A DNA stretch of 64,000 nucleotides from Prosthecobacter sp. (GCA_021733925.1 JAIPJY010000016.1:60999-124998), one strand, 5' to 3'. Shown: positions 25,131 to 34,868, counted from the stretch's first letter. Made by a program: numbers and translations. The notes: generated from the letters alone by a model not told the origin.

Positions 25131-25733
25131 TCACCACAGGCTCGTCCGCATCCGCCCGGCTTCCAGTATCGCATCAAACCGCCGCGCATCATCTTCACGA
25201 GCACCGCTAACGAGCACGTAGCCATACTTGCGCCAATGCTCCATCTCCGCCGCTGCGTTCTGCATGCGCAGTTCAAACGCCGCAGCATCCTCAGTCGCAC
25301 GGCCTGAGAGGCGGTTACGAAGCTCCTCCAAACTCGGCGGCAGCACGAAAATCTCCAGCAGGCAGCGCTTCACAAGTTCGTCCTCGCAGGCGCGAACCTG
25401 CATCGCTCCCTGCACATCGATGTCCATGATCACATCCACTCCACGTTTGAGATTCTCATACACATAACTCTTCAGTGTGCCGTAAAGCCGGCCATGAACG
25501 CGGGCATACTCAAAGAGCTCCCCGCGCTCCACCCGCTCCAGAAAATCCGCCTCGGTCAGGAAAAAATAGTCCTTCCCGTCCACCTCGCCCGCTCTCGGTG
25601 CCCGCGTTGTGCAGGAGACAGAAAAAACCGCCTCGCCGCGATCACACACTTTTCGCGCCAACGTCGTCTTGCCGGTGCCCGACGGCCCCGAAACGATGAT
25701 CAACTGGCCCAGGCGCTGTTTTGAAAAATCCAT
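25131..25733 (-). CDS. gmk: Guanylate kinase
   Basis: A 200-residue kinase that phosphorylates GMP to GDP with ATP. The P-loop is GPSGTGKTTLA near residue 16, followed by the GMP-binding region (SVSCTTRAPRAGEVDGKDYFF and EYARVHGRLYGT), VIMDIDVQGAMQVR and the lid segment RLSGRATEDAAAFELRM. The ATG at 25733 lies directly before the conserved core and gives normal length; longer in-frame alternatives start at TTG. It is convergent with the omega-amidase gene and divergent from the oxidoreductase gene. Confidence 0.96.
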   Translation of the reverse strand: MDFSKQRLGQLIIVSGPSGTGKTTLARKVCDRGEAVFSVSCTTRAPRAGEVDGKDYFFLTEADFLERVERGELFEYARVHGRLYGTLKSYVYENLKRGVDVIMDIDVQGAMQVRACEDELVKRCLLEIFVLPPSLEELRNRLSGRATEDAAAFELRMQNAAAEMEHWRKYGYVLVSGAREDDARRFDAILEAGRMRTSLW

Positions 25734-25820
25734 CCTGCCGAATACCCACGCCAACACCGAGTGCAAGAGACTTGGCAAACCGACTGTTCTGTACCACTCT
25801 TAAATTCACCTAAACCAACC

Positions 25821-27170
25821 ATGCCAACCGCCCCCTCACGCCGTCAGTTCGTCAAAGTTGCCGCCGCCTCGGTCTCAGCCCCTTTTATTCTCCCTTCACG
25901 CGTTTGGAGCGCTGAGACCGCCCCCAGCGAGCGCCTCACACTTGGCTTCATTGGCGTGGGTAAAATGAACAGCGGCCATCTCAACAGTTTCCTGGGCCGC
26001 AAAGAAGTCCAGGTCGTTGCCGTCTGCGATGTCGATACCAACCGCCGCGAAAACGCAAAAAAAACCGTCGAGGAACGCTACGGCAAGGACAAGGACGCCG
26101 GCTTCAAAGGCTGTGAAGCCTACGCCGATTTTCGCAAGCTGCTGGAGCGCAAGGACATCGACGCCGTGGTCATCGCCACACCTGACCATTGGCACGCCTT
26201 CATAGCCATCGCCGCATTGAATGCCGGCAAAGACGTCTATTGCGAAAAGCCGCTCACGCACAACATCCACGAGGCGCTCACGCTCATCGACTCAGTGCGC
26301 AGCAACAAGCGCATTCTGCAGACCGGCTCCCAGCAGCGTTCCAGCAAAGAATTCCGCGTCGCCTGCGAACTCGTCCGCAATGGCATCATCGGCAAGATCG
26401 ACCATGTCGTAACCCAGTTCGGTTCCCCCGCGAAGCCCAACGCCAATCCTGAAGAAGCCATGGAGCCCGGCCTCGACTGGGACATGTGGTGCGGTCCGGC
26501 CCCGCTCGTGCCATACAGCAGCGTGCTCAGCCCGCGCGGCGTTCACACTCACTTCCCCGCCTGGCGCATGACCCGTGAGTTCGGCGGCGGCATGATCACC
26601 GACTGGGGTGCCCACCACATCGACATCGCCCAGTGGGGTCTCGGTGAGGATGAACACGGTCCGGTCGAAATCATCGCCCCGGCAAACTACGCAGACGCCA
26701 CAGATGGTGCGAAGCTCATCTACGCCAGCGGCATTCCGCTCCATCACAACGGCAAGGGCAAAGGCGTTTCCTTCTACGGCGCGGATGGCGAAGTGCACGT
26801 CAACCGCGGCAAGTTCGAACTCATCCTCGGCGGCAAAACCATTCACAAGTTCTGGGACAAAGAGACCGACAAGGGAACCTCCCTCGACCGTGAAGTCATC
26901 CTCACCGAGCGCGAATACCTCGCCGATGCCAAAGTGAAGCTCTACAACTCGAAGAACCATCACGAAGACTGGCTCAACTCGATCAAGACCCGCGAGAAGC
27001 CCATCTGCGATGTCGCCATCGGTGCCAGCACGGCCATCTCCTGCCACCTCATGAGCCAGAGCTACTACCACGGCGGTTCCATGAAATGGAACCCTGAGAA
27101 GCACGAGTACATCAGCGGTGGAGACGCCTCATGGCTCACCCGCGACTACCGCGCCGGCTGGAAAGTCTAA
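25821..27170 (+). CDS. Tat-exported Gfo/Idh/MocA family oxidoreductase
   Basis: A 449-residue NAD(P)-dependent oxidoreductase. It begins with a Tat signal (SRRQFVKVAAASVSA, Arg7-Arg8), then a Rossmann fold (LGFIGVGKMNSGHL, VVAVCDVD) with the hallmark EKP motif in DVYCEKPLTHN and the substrate-domain motif ITDWGAHHIDIAQWG. Family members act on sugars and inositols; exported Tat forms are abundant in Verrucomicrobia and Planctomycetes, probably carrying the cofactor bound at export. The ATG at 25821 is chosen because it places the twin arginines correctly. A terminator follows 24 bases after the stop. Confidence 0.93.
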   Translation: MPTAPSRRQFVKVAAASVSAPFILPSRVWSAETAPSERLTLGFIGVGKMNSGHLNSFLGRKEVQVVAVCDVDTNRRENAKKTVEERYGKDKDAGFKGCEAYADFRKLLERKDIDAVVIATPDHWHAFIAIAALNAGKDVYCEKPLTHNIHEALTLIDSVRSNKRILQTGSQQRSSKEFRVACELVRNGIIGKIDHVVTQFGSPAKPNANPEEAMEPGLDWDMWCGPAPLVPYSSVLSPRGVHTHFPAWRMTREFGGGMITDWGAHHIDIAQWGLGEDEHGPVEIIAPANYADATDGAKLIYASGIPLHHNGKGKGVSFYGADGEVHVNRGKFELILGGKTIHKFWDKETDKGTSLDREVILTEREYLADAKVKLYNSKNHHEDWLNSIKTREKPICDVAIGASTAISCHLMSQSYYHGGSMKWNPEKHEYISGGDASWLTRDYRAGWKV

Positions 27171-27194
27171 GAACCTACCCGTCTGTATCTCCAG

Positions 27195-27222
27195 GGCGGC
27201 CTCGAAAGAGGCCGCCTTTTTT
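27195..27222 (+). terminator. Rho-independent terminator after the Gfo/Idh/MocA gene
   Basis: A perfect 9-bp GC-rich stem (GGCGGCCTC / GAGGCCGCC) with a GAAA tetraloop is followed by six T. It ends the oxidoreductase transcript just before the convergent HlyD-type gene. Confidence 0.93.
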
Positions 27223-28495
27223 ATTTCAATTCCTCGCGCTTCACCACGCTCGTGCCATCCCGCACGGTGTCCGGCGGGTGCATCAGCACTTCATCCCCCT
27301 TCTTGAGGCCGTCCAGCACCTGGGTGAATTTACCGTCAGTGCGTCCCGCCTTTACCACCACGGCTTTGGCGCTGCCGGCATCAAAGAGAAATGTCTTCCA
27401 CTCGCTGCCTTCGCGAAACAGCGCTCCCGCCGGCACCAGCAGCGTGTCATCGCTGTGCCACACCGCCACACGCACTTCCACGCGGTAACGGTCTCCCAGC
27501 GCTTTCAATGCGGGCGTCTGCTCCGTAAAATCACTCAGAACCAGCACGCGCTGCTCTTCGACGCCCAGTGCGGACACCTTGGTGAAGGCCGCAGGTTCCA
27601 CGCGCCGCACACGGGCTTTCGCCGGCGCATCACCACCCCACTGCTCCACCGTGACCAGCGCCCCAGGTTTGATCGTCACCGCATCGCGTGAGAGGATTTC
27701 CGCCTCTATCTCCAAATCCGTGGGGTCGCCAATTTCCAAGATCGGCGCACCCGGCGCCACGATCGTCGCGCTCTCTTGCTGCACCCGCAGCACGACTCCG
27801 TTGACCGGAGCACGCACTTCGATGAATGCACCGCCAGCGCTCGGTTTGTCTATCTGCTGCAGCGCCGCCTTGGCCTGCACCAGTTCAAAATCGGCCACTT
27901 GGAGGGCAAACTCCGCCGAACGAACTTCTCGCATTTTCATTTCAGCCTCACGCTCAAACGTATCGCGATCGGTGGCGCTGATGGTGCCTTTGTCTGTGTT
28001 ATTTTTGACGCGGTCCCAGTTCGCCTGAGCATATTTCAGACCGGTTCGAGACATCTCGATGTCTTCGTTGGCCCGGCTGCGGGTCGCCATTGCCCCATCG
28101 ACACGTGCCTGCGCCTGGGTTCGCGCCCGCGCATCCAGCAGCGGCGACAGCGTTGGCTCGATGCGGGTGAGCACCGTCTCACCAGCTTTCACCACATCTC
28201 CCGGCTTTAGGACTACACGCTGCATGCTGCCCGCCACCGGCGCGGCAACTATGTGGCGATTGCGGATGCGCGTCTTGCCCTCCTCGGACACATACACCGT
28301 CAGCGGCCCCTGCTGAACCACTCCGGTCTCGACCTCTACGGCCCGCGGCTGCAGGGCGTAGATCATCACTAGAACCAGTGCACCGACCACGGACCAAAAC
28401 ATCACTTTACGCGCCAGACTGCGGCGGGTGATCGGAACTTTCGTTTCCCAGGGCGGAACGGCGGCTTGCGGTGTTTCGGTTGGAGCGTCTGGCAT
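27221..28495 (-). CDS. HlyD/RND-type periplasmic adaptor protein
   Basis: A 424-residue membrane fusion protein: one N-terminal membrane helix (about 30-47, VMFWSVVGALVLVMIYAL), a lipoyl-type half (RIRNRHIVAAPVAGSMQRVVLKPGDVVKAGE), an alpha-helical hairpin (about 110-200), the second lipoyl half (VRAPVNGVVLRVQQESATIV) and C-terminal beta-barrel and proximal domains. Such adaptors link inner-membrane pumps or ABC transporters to an outer-membrane channel. No pump or TolC-like gene is adjacent, so its partner is elsewhere. It is divergent from the alpha/beta hydrolase. Confidence 0.9.
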   Translation of the reverse strand: MPDAPTETPQAAVPPWETKVPITRRSLARKVMFWSVVGALVLVMIYALQPRAVEVETGVVQQGPLTVYVSEEGKTRIRNRHIVAAPVAGSMQRVVLKPGDVVKAGETVLTRIEPTLSPLLDARARTQAQARVDGAMATRSRANEDIEMSRTGLKYAQANWDRVKNNTDKGTISATDRDTFEREAEMKMREVRSAEFALQVADFELVQAKAALQQIDKPSAGGAFIEVRAPVNGVVLRVQQESATIVAPGAPILEIGDPTDLEIEAEILSRDAVTIKPGALVTVEQWGGDAPAKARVRRVEPAAFTKVSALGVEEQRVLVLSDFTEQTPALKALGDRYRVEVRVAVWHSDDTLLVPAGALFREGSEWKTFLFDAGSAKAVVVKAGRTDGKFTQVLDGLKKGDEVLMHPPDTVRDGTSVVKREELK

Positions 28496-28633
28496 GGCGT
28501 GGGTTCACTATGCGCGAAGTTCGTGCGGCGGCAGGTGATTTTTGCTTGTTGCTTTCACCGATCTCTGTTCACAGTTTGTCGTTCGCGGCCTGAACTGCGA
28601 ACAGCAAACCATCCAACCGAAAACTTCACTCCT

Positions 28634-29437
28634 ATGCCCCACGTCGAAACCAACGGAATCAAGATGTTTTACCAAGAACGCGGCAGCGGCGAACCGCTCG
28701 TCTGCATCATGGGAGTCACCGCCCCTGGGGGCGTGTGGGACGCGCATGCCCAAGCGTGGGAAAAGCACTTCCGCTGCATCCTCGGTGACAACCGCGGTGT
28801 GGGTGAAACCGACAAGCCCGCAGGTCCCTACACCACCGCCATGATGGCGGATGACTACGCTGGCCTCATGGACCAGCTTGGCATCAAGCAGGCCCGTGTC
28901 GTGGGCTGCTCGCTCGGCTCCGTCATTGCCCAGCAGCTCGCGCTGCGTCATCCCGAAAAGGTGAAAAGCATGATCCTCATGTGCACCTGGGCGCGGCAGG
29001 ACCGCTTCGGCCTCTACACCTGGCAGCATCTCACGAAGGCCAAGGCGAACATGCGCCCCGAAGACTTCATGCAGTGGATCCAGATGCTCATCTTCACCAA
29101 GCCTTGGTTCGACAACGATGACTGCTGGAACAACATGCAGCAGGGCCTCAAAGACGCCGCCACCAATCCTGCGCCACAGCCCCTGCACGCCACCGAGGCG
29201 CAGAGCGCCGCCGCCATGACGCACAACACCCTCAACGAACTCAAAAACGTGAAGTGCCCCACCCTCGTCATCGGTGGCAAGGACGACACCTTCACCCCCC
29301 AGTGGATGGGCAAGGAAGTCGCCGCCGCCATCCCCGGCGCCGACCTCCATCTTTATGACAACGCCGGCCACGCCTTCCATTGGGAATGCCTCGGCGATTT
29401 CAATCCACGCTCGACCGAGTGGTTGTTGAAGCACTGA
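28634..29437 (+). CDS. Alpha/beta hydrolase
   Basis: A 267-residue cytoplasmic hydrolase of the alpha/beta fold. The nucleophile elbow is GCSLGS near residue 95, the acid is in GGKDDTFTPQ, and the His is in NAGHAFHWE. The oxyanion region reads IMGVTAPGGVWDAH, and the DNRGVGETDKP loop is typical of 3-oxoadipate enol-lactonase-like and esterase-type members. The substrate is unknown. The ATG at 28634 follows a T-rich leader; the frame is open further upstream but overlaps the divergent promoter. A terminator follows the stop. Confidence 0.88.
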   Translation: MPHVETNGIKMFYQERGSGEPLVCIMGVTAPGGVWDAHAQAWEKHFRCILGDNRGVGETDKPAGPYTTAMMADDYAGLMDQLGIKQARVVGCSLGSVIAQQLALRHPEKVKSMILMCTWARQDRFGLYTWQHLTKAKANMRPEDFMQWIQMLIFTKPWFDNDDCWNNMQQGLKDAATNPAPQPLHATEAQSAAAMTHNTLNELKNVKCPTLVIGGKDDTFTPQWMGKEVAAAIPGADLHLYDNAGHAFHWECLGDFNPRSTEWLLKH

Positions 29438-29467
29438 TCCAGTCAAGCGCATACACGCAACACAAAG

Positions 29468-29501
29468 CAGGCGCGCGGCATCTAAACTGCGCGCCTGTTT
29501 T
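29468..29501 (+). terminator. Rho-independent terminator after the alpha/beta hydrolase
   Basis: An 11-bp stem with one G-T pair (CAGGCGCGCGG / CTGCGCGCCTG) and an 8-base loop is followed by four T. It lies 30 bases after the hydrolase stop and before the convergent histidine kinase gene. Confidence 0.8.
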
Positions 29502-29535
29502 AGGCACGACCTTCACGTTTCAGTGCGAAAAAGCG

Positions 29536-32500
29536 TCACCGCCTCTTTTTACCGGGCTCGTATGGAAAGCGGCAGGTCACGACGACTCCGCGCCGGGGCT
29601 TGGCTTTGACGGTCAGTCGCGCGCCGATGAGGTTGGCGCGGTAATCCATCACCCGCACGCCGATGCCACTGTGCTGCCCGCCTTTGGTTTTTTTCAGACC
29701 AGATCCATCGTCTTCGATTATCAGCTCGCATTCGGTCTGGCTAACATGCTGCAAGGACAGCTTCACTTTCGAGGGCTTGCCATGACGCAGGGCATTGTTG
29801 ACAGCCTCCTGAGCGATGCGGAAAAGATGAGCCTCAATGTCGTTGTTTTGAATCGCGATGCCAGCGTCCACCTCGCACAGACATGGCGTGCGGAAGTTGG
29901 TGCGCACAGTTTCGGCCAGCAGTTGCAGCGCGCCGACGAGACCGCGGTACTTAACACTCGTGGGCGAGAGACCGTGGGACATGCGGCGCACTTCAGAGAC
30001 GGACTGGCGCAGCAGTTCATGGATGCGCTGCGCCTGCTGCCGGGGCTCGCCCTGCAGATCTGCCTCCAAAGCCTCCAGCAGTGAGACGATGCCGGTCATG
30101 GTCTGGCCCACGCCATCGTGCAGGTCATGCCCAACGCGCGCCTGCTCCTGCTCCACCACCCGCAGCACCTCCTGCTGCAGACGATTGCGCTCCGTCATGT
30201 CCGTTCCCGTGACCACGATGCGGTCCAGGCTGCCATCTGGTTTGCAGGTGGCCGTGCTGCGCAGTTCGACGCTGCGCCACTCCCCATCCTTCGTCCGCAG
30301 TCGTGAGTCGCTGGGCGGATTTTTCTCCCCGCGCAGCAGACGCGCAAAGCGCTCCTTGGAACGAACCGTCTCCGCCGCATCCATGAGACCGATTTCCCAG
30401 GGCGTTTTGCCGATGACCATCTTTTTGTTGTAACCCATGGTGTCGCTGAAAGACGCATTGGCATGCACGAAGCGTCCTGTCAGATCCAGCACCACGATGA
30501 AGGCGGAGGTGTGGCTCACCAGAGCCTGGTTGTAGGCCAGTTCACGGCGGTAGTCGAGTTCCGCACGTTTGCGCTCTGTGATGTCTTCGACCACGGCGAC
30601 ATGACGCAAGGGAGGTTCACCGGGAAGCCACATCGGTGAAACCGTCAGATTCACCCACTTCAGGGTGCCGTCTGGCAGCAGATTGCGCTTTTCCAAATTG
30701 TAGCTGCGAATCATTCCTGCCTTCAATTCCTCCATGCGCTGCAAGGATTTTGGCAGATCCTCCGGCAAGGTCACATCGCTGAAGGTCAGCTGCAGCATCT
30801 CCTCGCGCGAGCGTTGATTGATCTCACATATGCGCTGGTTCACGCTGAGAAAACGTCCTGTGGTGGTGTCCATCTCAGCCACGCCAACTGCGGCCTGCTC
30901 AAACACAGCGCGAAAACGCTGCTCGCTCGCCAGCAGCGCCTGCTCCGCCTTTTTGCGATCCGATATGTCAGAGATGGTGCCGGTCATCCGTACAGCTTGT
31001 CCCTGCTCATTCCAGTCGGCTTCACCCCGGGTGAGAAACCAGCGATACTCGCCGTTCTTGTTGCACAAACGCAGTTCCACCTGATAGGGCACGCGACGCT
31101 CGAAATGTGCCTTTCGTGCGGCTTGCACCCTCGGCCAGTCCTCCGGGTGCAGCCTGGACATAAAAGATTCCTGGTCCTTGCCCAGATGATCGGCTTCTGC
31201 AAATCCAAGCAACACCTTCCAGCGGGGTGACAAATAAGTTTCACCCGTCACAATATTCCACTCCCACAAGCCGTCCGTGGTGGCCCTCATGGCACGCTCA
31301 TAACGCTCCTCGCTGACCTGCAGCGCCAGCTTGCGTTCTTCCCGCTCAATGGTCAGTGCTGCAAGTCGTGCGGCAGCGGTGATCGCCTGAATCTCCTGCT
31401 GGTCCGGCGTATGAATCTCACGCCGATAGCAGGCAAACGCTCCCAGCACCTGCCCGGCACCACTCACCACCGGCTCCGACCAGCAGGCAAGCAATCGAGC
31501 CTTCTCCGCGAGTTTGTGAAATGGTTCCAGACGCGAATCCGCCAGCACATCCGCACAAATAACCCGCTTGCCACCGAAAGTAGCCACCCCGCAAATACCG
31601 ATGTCAGGCGAGATGGGTGTACCATCCAGCGCCTTTCTCACATATTCGGGCAGACTGGGCGCGGCCTGCAAACGCAGCCGCGTACCGGTTTCGTCAGCCA
31701 GCATCACACTGCAGCGCATGCCTGGATGCCCCGCCTCCACGCTGCGCACAATGGCCTCCAAGATGGCGGCACAAGGGGCTCCCTCCACGATCAATTGAAG
31801 ATTCTGCGACTCGCGTTCCTCAGCGGCCTTGCGCCGGGAAATGTCCTCAAGCGTGCCCGTCATGCGCAGGGCACGTTTCTGCTCATCACGACGGATGACT
31901 TTGCCGCGGCCCATCACCCATTTCCACGACCCATCTTTACACCGCATGCGAAACTCCCGGGCAAAGCTGTCGGCCCGCTGTATCAGATGATCATTCACCG
32001 CCAGCTCGATTCCCGGCAGATCCTCAGGATGCACCATTCCCTGCCAGCCGAGCATTGAACCATCGACTGGCTCGCCTGCTCCATAACCGAGCATCATTTT
32101 AAACTGACTGGAGCGAAAGATCGTATTACGCGTGAGATCCCAGTCCCACACTCCAAAGCCCGAGCTCTCCAGAGCGAATTTCCAGCGTTGTTCGCCCTCC
32201 TGCATGCGCTGCTCCACCAGCACACGCTCCGTGATGTCCCGCCCCACGGACTGCATCTCCAACAACACGCCATTCTCATCAAAAAAACCGCGATTGACGA
32301 ACTGCATCCAGCGCACCTGCCCTCTGCCGTTGTGCACTCGGTTCTCGATCACAACCACCGGATTTTTCGATGTGAGCATCCGCAGCCCAGACTCGACCAA
32401 CGACATGTCCGCAACCACCACCAAGGGCCGCCACGGCAGCCCAATCAGCTCCTCACGCGGCTTGCCAAAGAACCGGCAAAACACCTCGTTCACATAGGTG

Positions 32501-32631
32501 AAGGTGCCATCTGGAAGAAAACGGCAGATCGTCTCCGTCAGATCCTCCACCACCGTGCGGTAGGGATCTGATGGCAACAGCGCCTGTGATGCAACAGGCG
32601 GCGCAGTAGTTCGGGTCTTGCGTGTCTTCAT
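29536..32631 (-). CDS. Five-PAS, one-GAF NarX/DegS-type sensor histidine kinase
   Basis: A 1031-residue soluble kinase with no membrane helix. Reading from the N-terminus: PAS at about 22-137, PAS_3 at 145-268, GAF at 280-432, PAS_3 at 440-562, PAS at 566-690, PAS at 697-815, then a HisKA_3 dimerisation domain with the phosphorylatable His838 in GHDLHDGVGQTM, and HATPase_c (N-box EAVNNALRH, G1 box EDDGSG, G2 box SGIGVRVM). HisKA_3 kinases usually pair with LuxR/NarL-type regulators. None is adjacent, so it is an orphan. The ligands of the PAS and GAF domains cannot be read. It is the last gene of a minus-strand run behind the esterase gene. Confidence 0.92.
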   Translation of the reverse strand: MKTRKTRTTAPPVASQALLPSDPYRTVVEDLTETICRFLPDGTFTYVNEVFCRFFGKPREELIGLPWRPLVVVADMSLVESGLRMLTSKNPVVVIENRVHNGRGQVRWMQFVNRGFFDENGVLLEMQSVGRDITERVLVEQRMQEGEQRWKFALESSGFGVWDWDLTRNTIFRSSQFKMMLGYGAGEPVDGSMLGWQGMVHPEDLPGIELAVNDHLIQRADSFAREFRMRCKDGSWKWVMGRGKVIRRDEQKRALRMTGTLEDISRRKAAEERESQNLQLIVEGAPCAAILEAIVRSVEAGHPGMRCSVMLADETGTRLRLQAAPSLPEYVRKALDGTPISPDIGICGVATFGGKRVICADVLADSRLEPFHKLAEKARLLACWSEPVVSGAGQVLGAFACYRREIHTPDQQEIQAITAAARLAALTIEREERKLALQVSEERYERAMRATTDGLWEWNIVTGETYLSPRWKVLLGFAEADHLGKDQESFMSRLHPEDWPRVQAARKAHFERRVPYQVELRLCNKNGEYRWFLTRGEADWNEQGQAVRMTGTISDISDRKKAEQALLASEQRFRAVFEQAAVGVAEMDTTTGRFLSVNQRICEINQRSREEMLQLTFSDVTLPEDLPKSLQRMEELKAGMIRSYNLEKRNLLPDGTLKWVNLTVSPMWLPGEPPLRHVAVVEDITERKRAELDYRRELAYNQALVSHTSAFIVVLDLTGRFVHANASFSDTMGYNKKMVIGKTPWEIGLMDAAETVRSKERFARLLRGEKNPPSDSRLRTKDGEWRSVELRSTATCKPDGSLDRIVVTGTDMTERNRLQQEVLRVVEQEQARVGHDLHDGVGQTMTGIVSLLEALEADLQGEPRQQAQRIHELLRQSVSEVRRMSHGLSPTSVKYRGLVGALQLLAETVRTNFRTPCLCEVDAGIAIQNNDIEAHLFRIAQEAVNNALRHGKPSKVKLSLQHVSQTECELIIEDDGSGLKKTKGGQHSGIGVRVMDYRANLIGARLTVKAKPRRGVVVTCRFPYEPGKKRR

Positions 32632-32689
32632 GCAGGCACAGCCTCACCATAGCCCAGTGGGAAGCACAAGCCACCCCAGAGATTCAGGT

Positions 32690-33556
32690 TCAAGGAATGT
32701 ATCCCATCGACTTCATCCACTCCGCAACGCGGTTTGGCCAGTCGTTCACTGGTCCGCCGCTCTTGCGCATGCCAAAACCGTGGCCGCCTTTGGCGTAGAT
32801 GTGCAGTTCGCAGGGAATGTTAAGCTTCTTGTATTCGAGGTAAATCAATGCACTCGCGCTGGCTGGCCAGGAGTCATCACTCGCATGAACCAAGCACATG
32901 GGGGGGGATTTGGCAGTAACCTCAAAACCTGGCAGCAGATGCGTGATGTCCTCCTTGCTGACGAGATAAGCAGGATAGACTGGAACCGCGAAGTTTGGCG
33001 TCGCGTCCTCGACATCCAGCGCGGGATCAGTTTGGTAGGTCCTGTCATTGGCATGCAGCGCCGTCATCACTGTGAGATGCCCACCTGCAGAAAATCCGAG
33101 AATGCCGATGCGGTCCGGCTTGAGTCCCCACTCGGAGGCATGATGGCGAATGATCCCCATCGCACGCTGCGCATCCTGCAAGGCCTCGCGGCCTGGGTCC
33201 TTGGGATCACGCTTCGGCACGCGGTATTTGAGCAGGATGCCGGTGACGCCATGTTTGACAAGAAAGTCGCACACCTGAGAGCCTTCATGCTCATAGGCAA
33301 GGATGCCGTAGCCGCCGCCGGGGCAGACCATCACGGCCGTGCCGTTTGGTTTCTCCGGCTTGAAGACCGTGATCATGGGATCTGTCACGTTTGTGATGCG
33401 CTGCACGTCATCCGCCGATTTCTTCGGCACTTCTTTCTCGGCCTCGATCTTCACCCCGGGCTGTTCCGGCGCGCCTCCGGGCCAGAGTTTCACAACGATC
33501 GGTTCGGCGGCAAAAAGAGACGAAGAGACAAACAGAAGGGCGGGAATGAGCTTCAT
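32690..33556 (-). CDS. Exported alpha/beta-hydrolase esterase
   Basis: A 288-residue exported enzyme (signal peptide MKLIPALLFVSSSLFAAE) of the esterase/lipase group that includes bacterial acetyl-xylan esterases. The oxyanion segment is VMVCPGGGYGILAYEHEG, the nucleophile elbow is GILGFSAGGHL, and the Asp and His follow in VHASDDSWPASAS and KGGHGFGM. A carbohydrate or short-chain ester substrate is plausible but not proved. The ATG at 33556 precedes the signal peptide; an upstream in-frame start adds 11 polar residues. It is 22 bases from the next gene on the same strand. Confidence 0.88.
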   Translation of the reverse strand: MKLIPALLFVSSSLFAAEPIVVKLWPGGAPEQPGVKIEAEKEVPKKSADDVQRITNVTDPMITVFKPEKPNGTAVMVCPGGGYGILAYEHEGSQVCDFLVKHGVTGILLKYRVPKRDPKDPGREALQDAQRAMGIIRHHASEWGLKPDRIGILGFSAGGHLTVMTALHANDRTYQTDPALDVEDATPNFAVPVYPAYLVSKEDITHLLPGFEVTAKSPPMCLVHASDDSWPASASALIYLEYKKLNIPCELHIYAKGGHGFGMRKSGGPVNDWPNRVAEWMKSMGYIP

Positions 33557-33578
33557 GGTGCCGCTATTGGAGCGGAAA

Positions 33579-34868
33579 TCACCGCGCAACGCAAGGCAGC
33601 ATCATCGCATCCCGCATGCCGTGGAGGATTTTTTTGTCCGCCGGGCAGACGGTGGCCAGCACCCCGCCCAGCGCCGGATCATCGTCCTCTTCCGACGTGG
33701 CAAAAAAGTAGGGGCACAGTCTCACCCGGCTCTGCATGGGCCGCGTGGCCTGCCTGTCTTCATCCCAGGCCGGATGCGTGACCACTCTGGCACGGTGAAA
33801 CTCCTGTAGCACGAACGGATTTGTCGGGAAGCTTGCCAGCGCCTCATCAATGGCCGCCCCCCACTGCTCCTGCGACAAATCGTGACCGATGAACACGCCC
33901 CGCGAGCCCCAGCCGCGCTCGGAAAAGCCGCTGATCTTCAAGACTAGCTGCCGCTGCTTGCCACCAAAGGTTTTCATTTCATGCCAGCTCTGAATGTCGA
34001 GCTTCGGCCACACGGCGAATGGGGGCAGTGGCACCGGATCGACAACCCAGCCCATCGGGATGCATTGCTGCAAAAGCACCAGGTGCTCAGCACTCAGCGC
34101 CGACTGCCAAAACTCTGTCAACGCGGGCGACCAAAACAGCGCGAGCCACAGCTTCTCTTCGAGGAAGGCTTTAATCGGCGGTGTGAAGCTCACTTCTCCA
34201 CGCTCCGCCATGCGCAGCATCGCATCGGCGTTCTCAACATTGGCGAGATCAAAAAGTTCGAAGAAACGGTAAATCGCCGCGCCGTTGAGTTCATAGGGTT
34301 GCACCTCCCACGGCCTCAACACACGGCGGCCCAGTCGATCCGCCAGCCAGCTCATCTCTGGGAGATAATCGCCCGATTCACGAGAGATGAGGATGTCCTC
34401 ACTTGGAAAAGCGGCGGCAAACGCCTCAAGCATCCCGGAAGCCCCACCGATCACGTCTTGATCCAGCGCGGCATAGGTCTCATTCAGCCATGCTGTCAAA
34501 CCGATGCCGCCGGGCAGCGAATCCAGCTCTGAGATCGTCACACCGGTTTCCGTCAGCACCAAGTCCGGCCGCAACACGCGCGGCAGATCTTCATGCCAGC
34601 GCGGATTCCGCCCCAGTTCGGTCACCCGCTGCGGCTTGCCCTGATCCAGCAGCGTCGCCACCCAGGGATAGGTCTCGTCAAAGTACAACCGATTGCACGC
34701 CCGTTGAAATGCACGCAAAGCCGGTCCGAGTGATCGAATCAATGTCACCGTCGCCGCATCCAGCGCGAACGCCTCCGGCGACAACACCCACTCCTTCTCC
34801 GCAAAGAAGCCCTGCTCCGGGAAGGAAGCGCGGATTTGGGAGATCGATTCAGCGGCAGATACTGGCAT
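33579..34868 (-). CDS. Conserved hypothetical, possible circularly permuted ATP-grasp-like protein
   Basis: A 429-residue soluble protein that I cannot assign firmly. The N-terminal half contains RVLRPDLVLTETGVTISELD and LPGGIGLTAWLNETY, which recall the acceptor side of circularly permuted ATP-grasp enzymes. The C-terminal part has RQLVLKISGFSERGWGSRGV, then a WGAAIDEAL helix and FVLQEFHRARVV, resembling the ATP-binding Lys/Gly loop and the Glu-containing strand of ATP-grasp folds. If correct, it would ligate a carboxylate to an amine. It lies between the alpha-2-macroglobulin gene (33 bases) and the esterase gene, all on the minus strand. Confidence 0.5.
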   Translation of the reverse strand: MPVSAAESISQIRASFPEQGFFAEKEWVLSPEAFALDAATVTLIRSLGPALRAFQRACNRLYFDETYPWVATLLDQGKPQRVTELGRNPRWHEDLPRVLRPDLVLTETGVTISELDSLPGGIGLTAWLNETYAALDQDVIGGASGMLEAFAAAFPSEDILISRESGDYLPEMSWLADRLGRRVLRPWEVQPYELNGAAIYRFFELFDLANVENADAMLRMAERGEVSFTPPIKAFLEEKLWLALFWSPALTEFWQSALSAEHLVLLQQCIPMGWVVDPVPLPPFAVWPKLDIQSWHEMKTFGGKQRQLVLKISGFSERGWGSRGVFIGHDLSQEQWGAAIDEALASFPTNPFVLQEFHRARVVTHPAWDEDRQATRPMQSRVRLCPYFFATSEEDDDPALGGVLATVCPADKKILHGMRDAMMLPCVAR

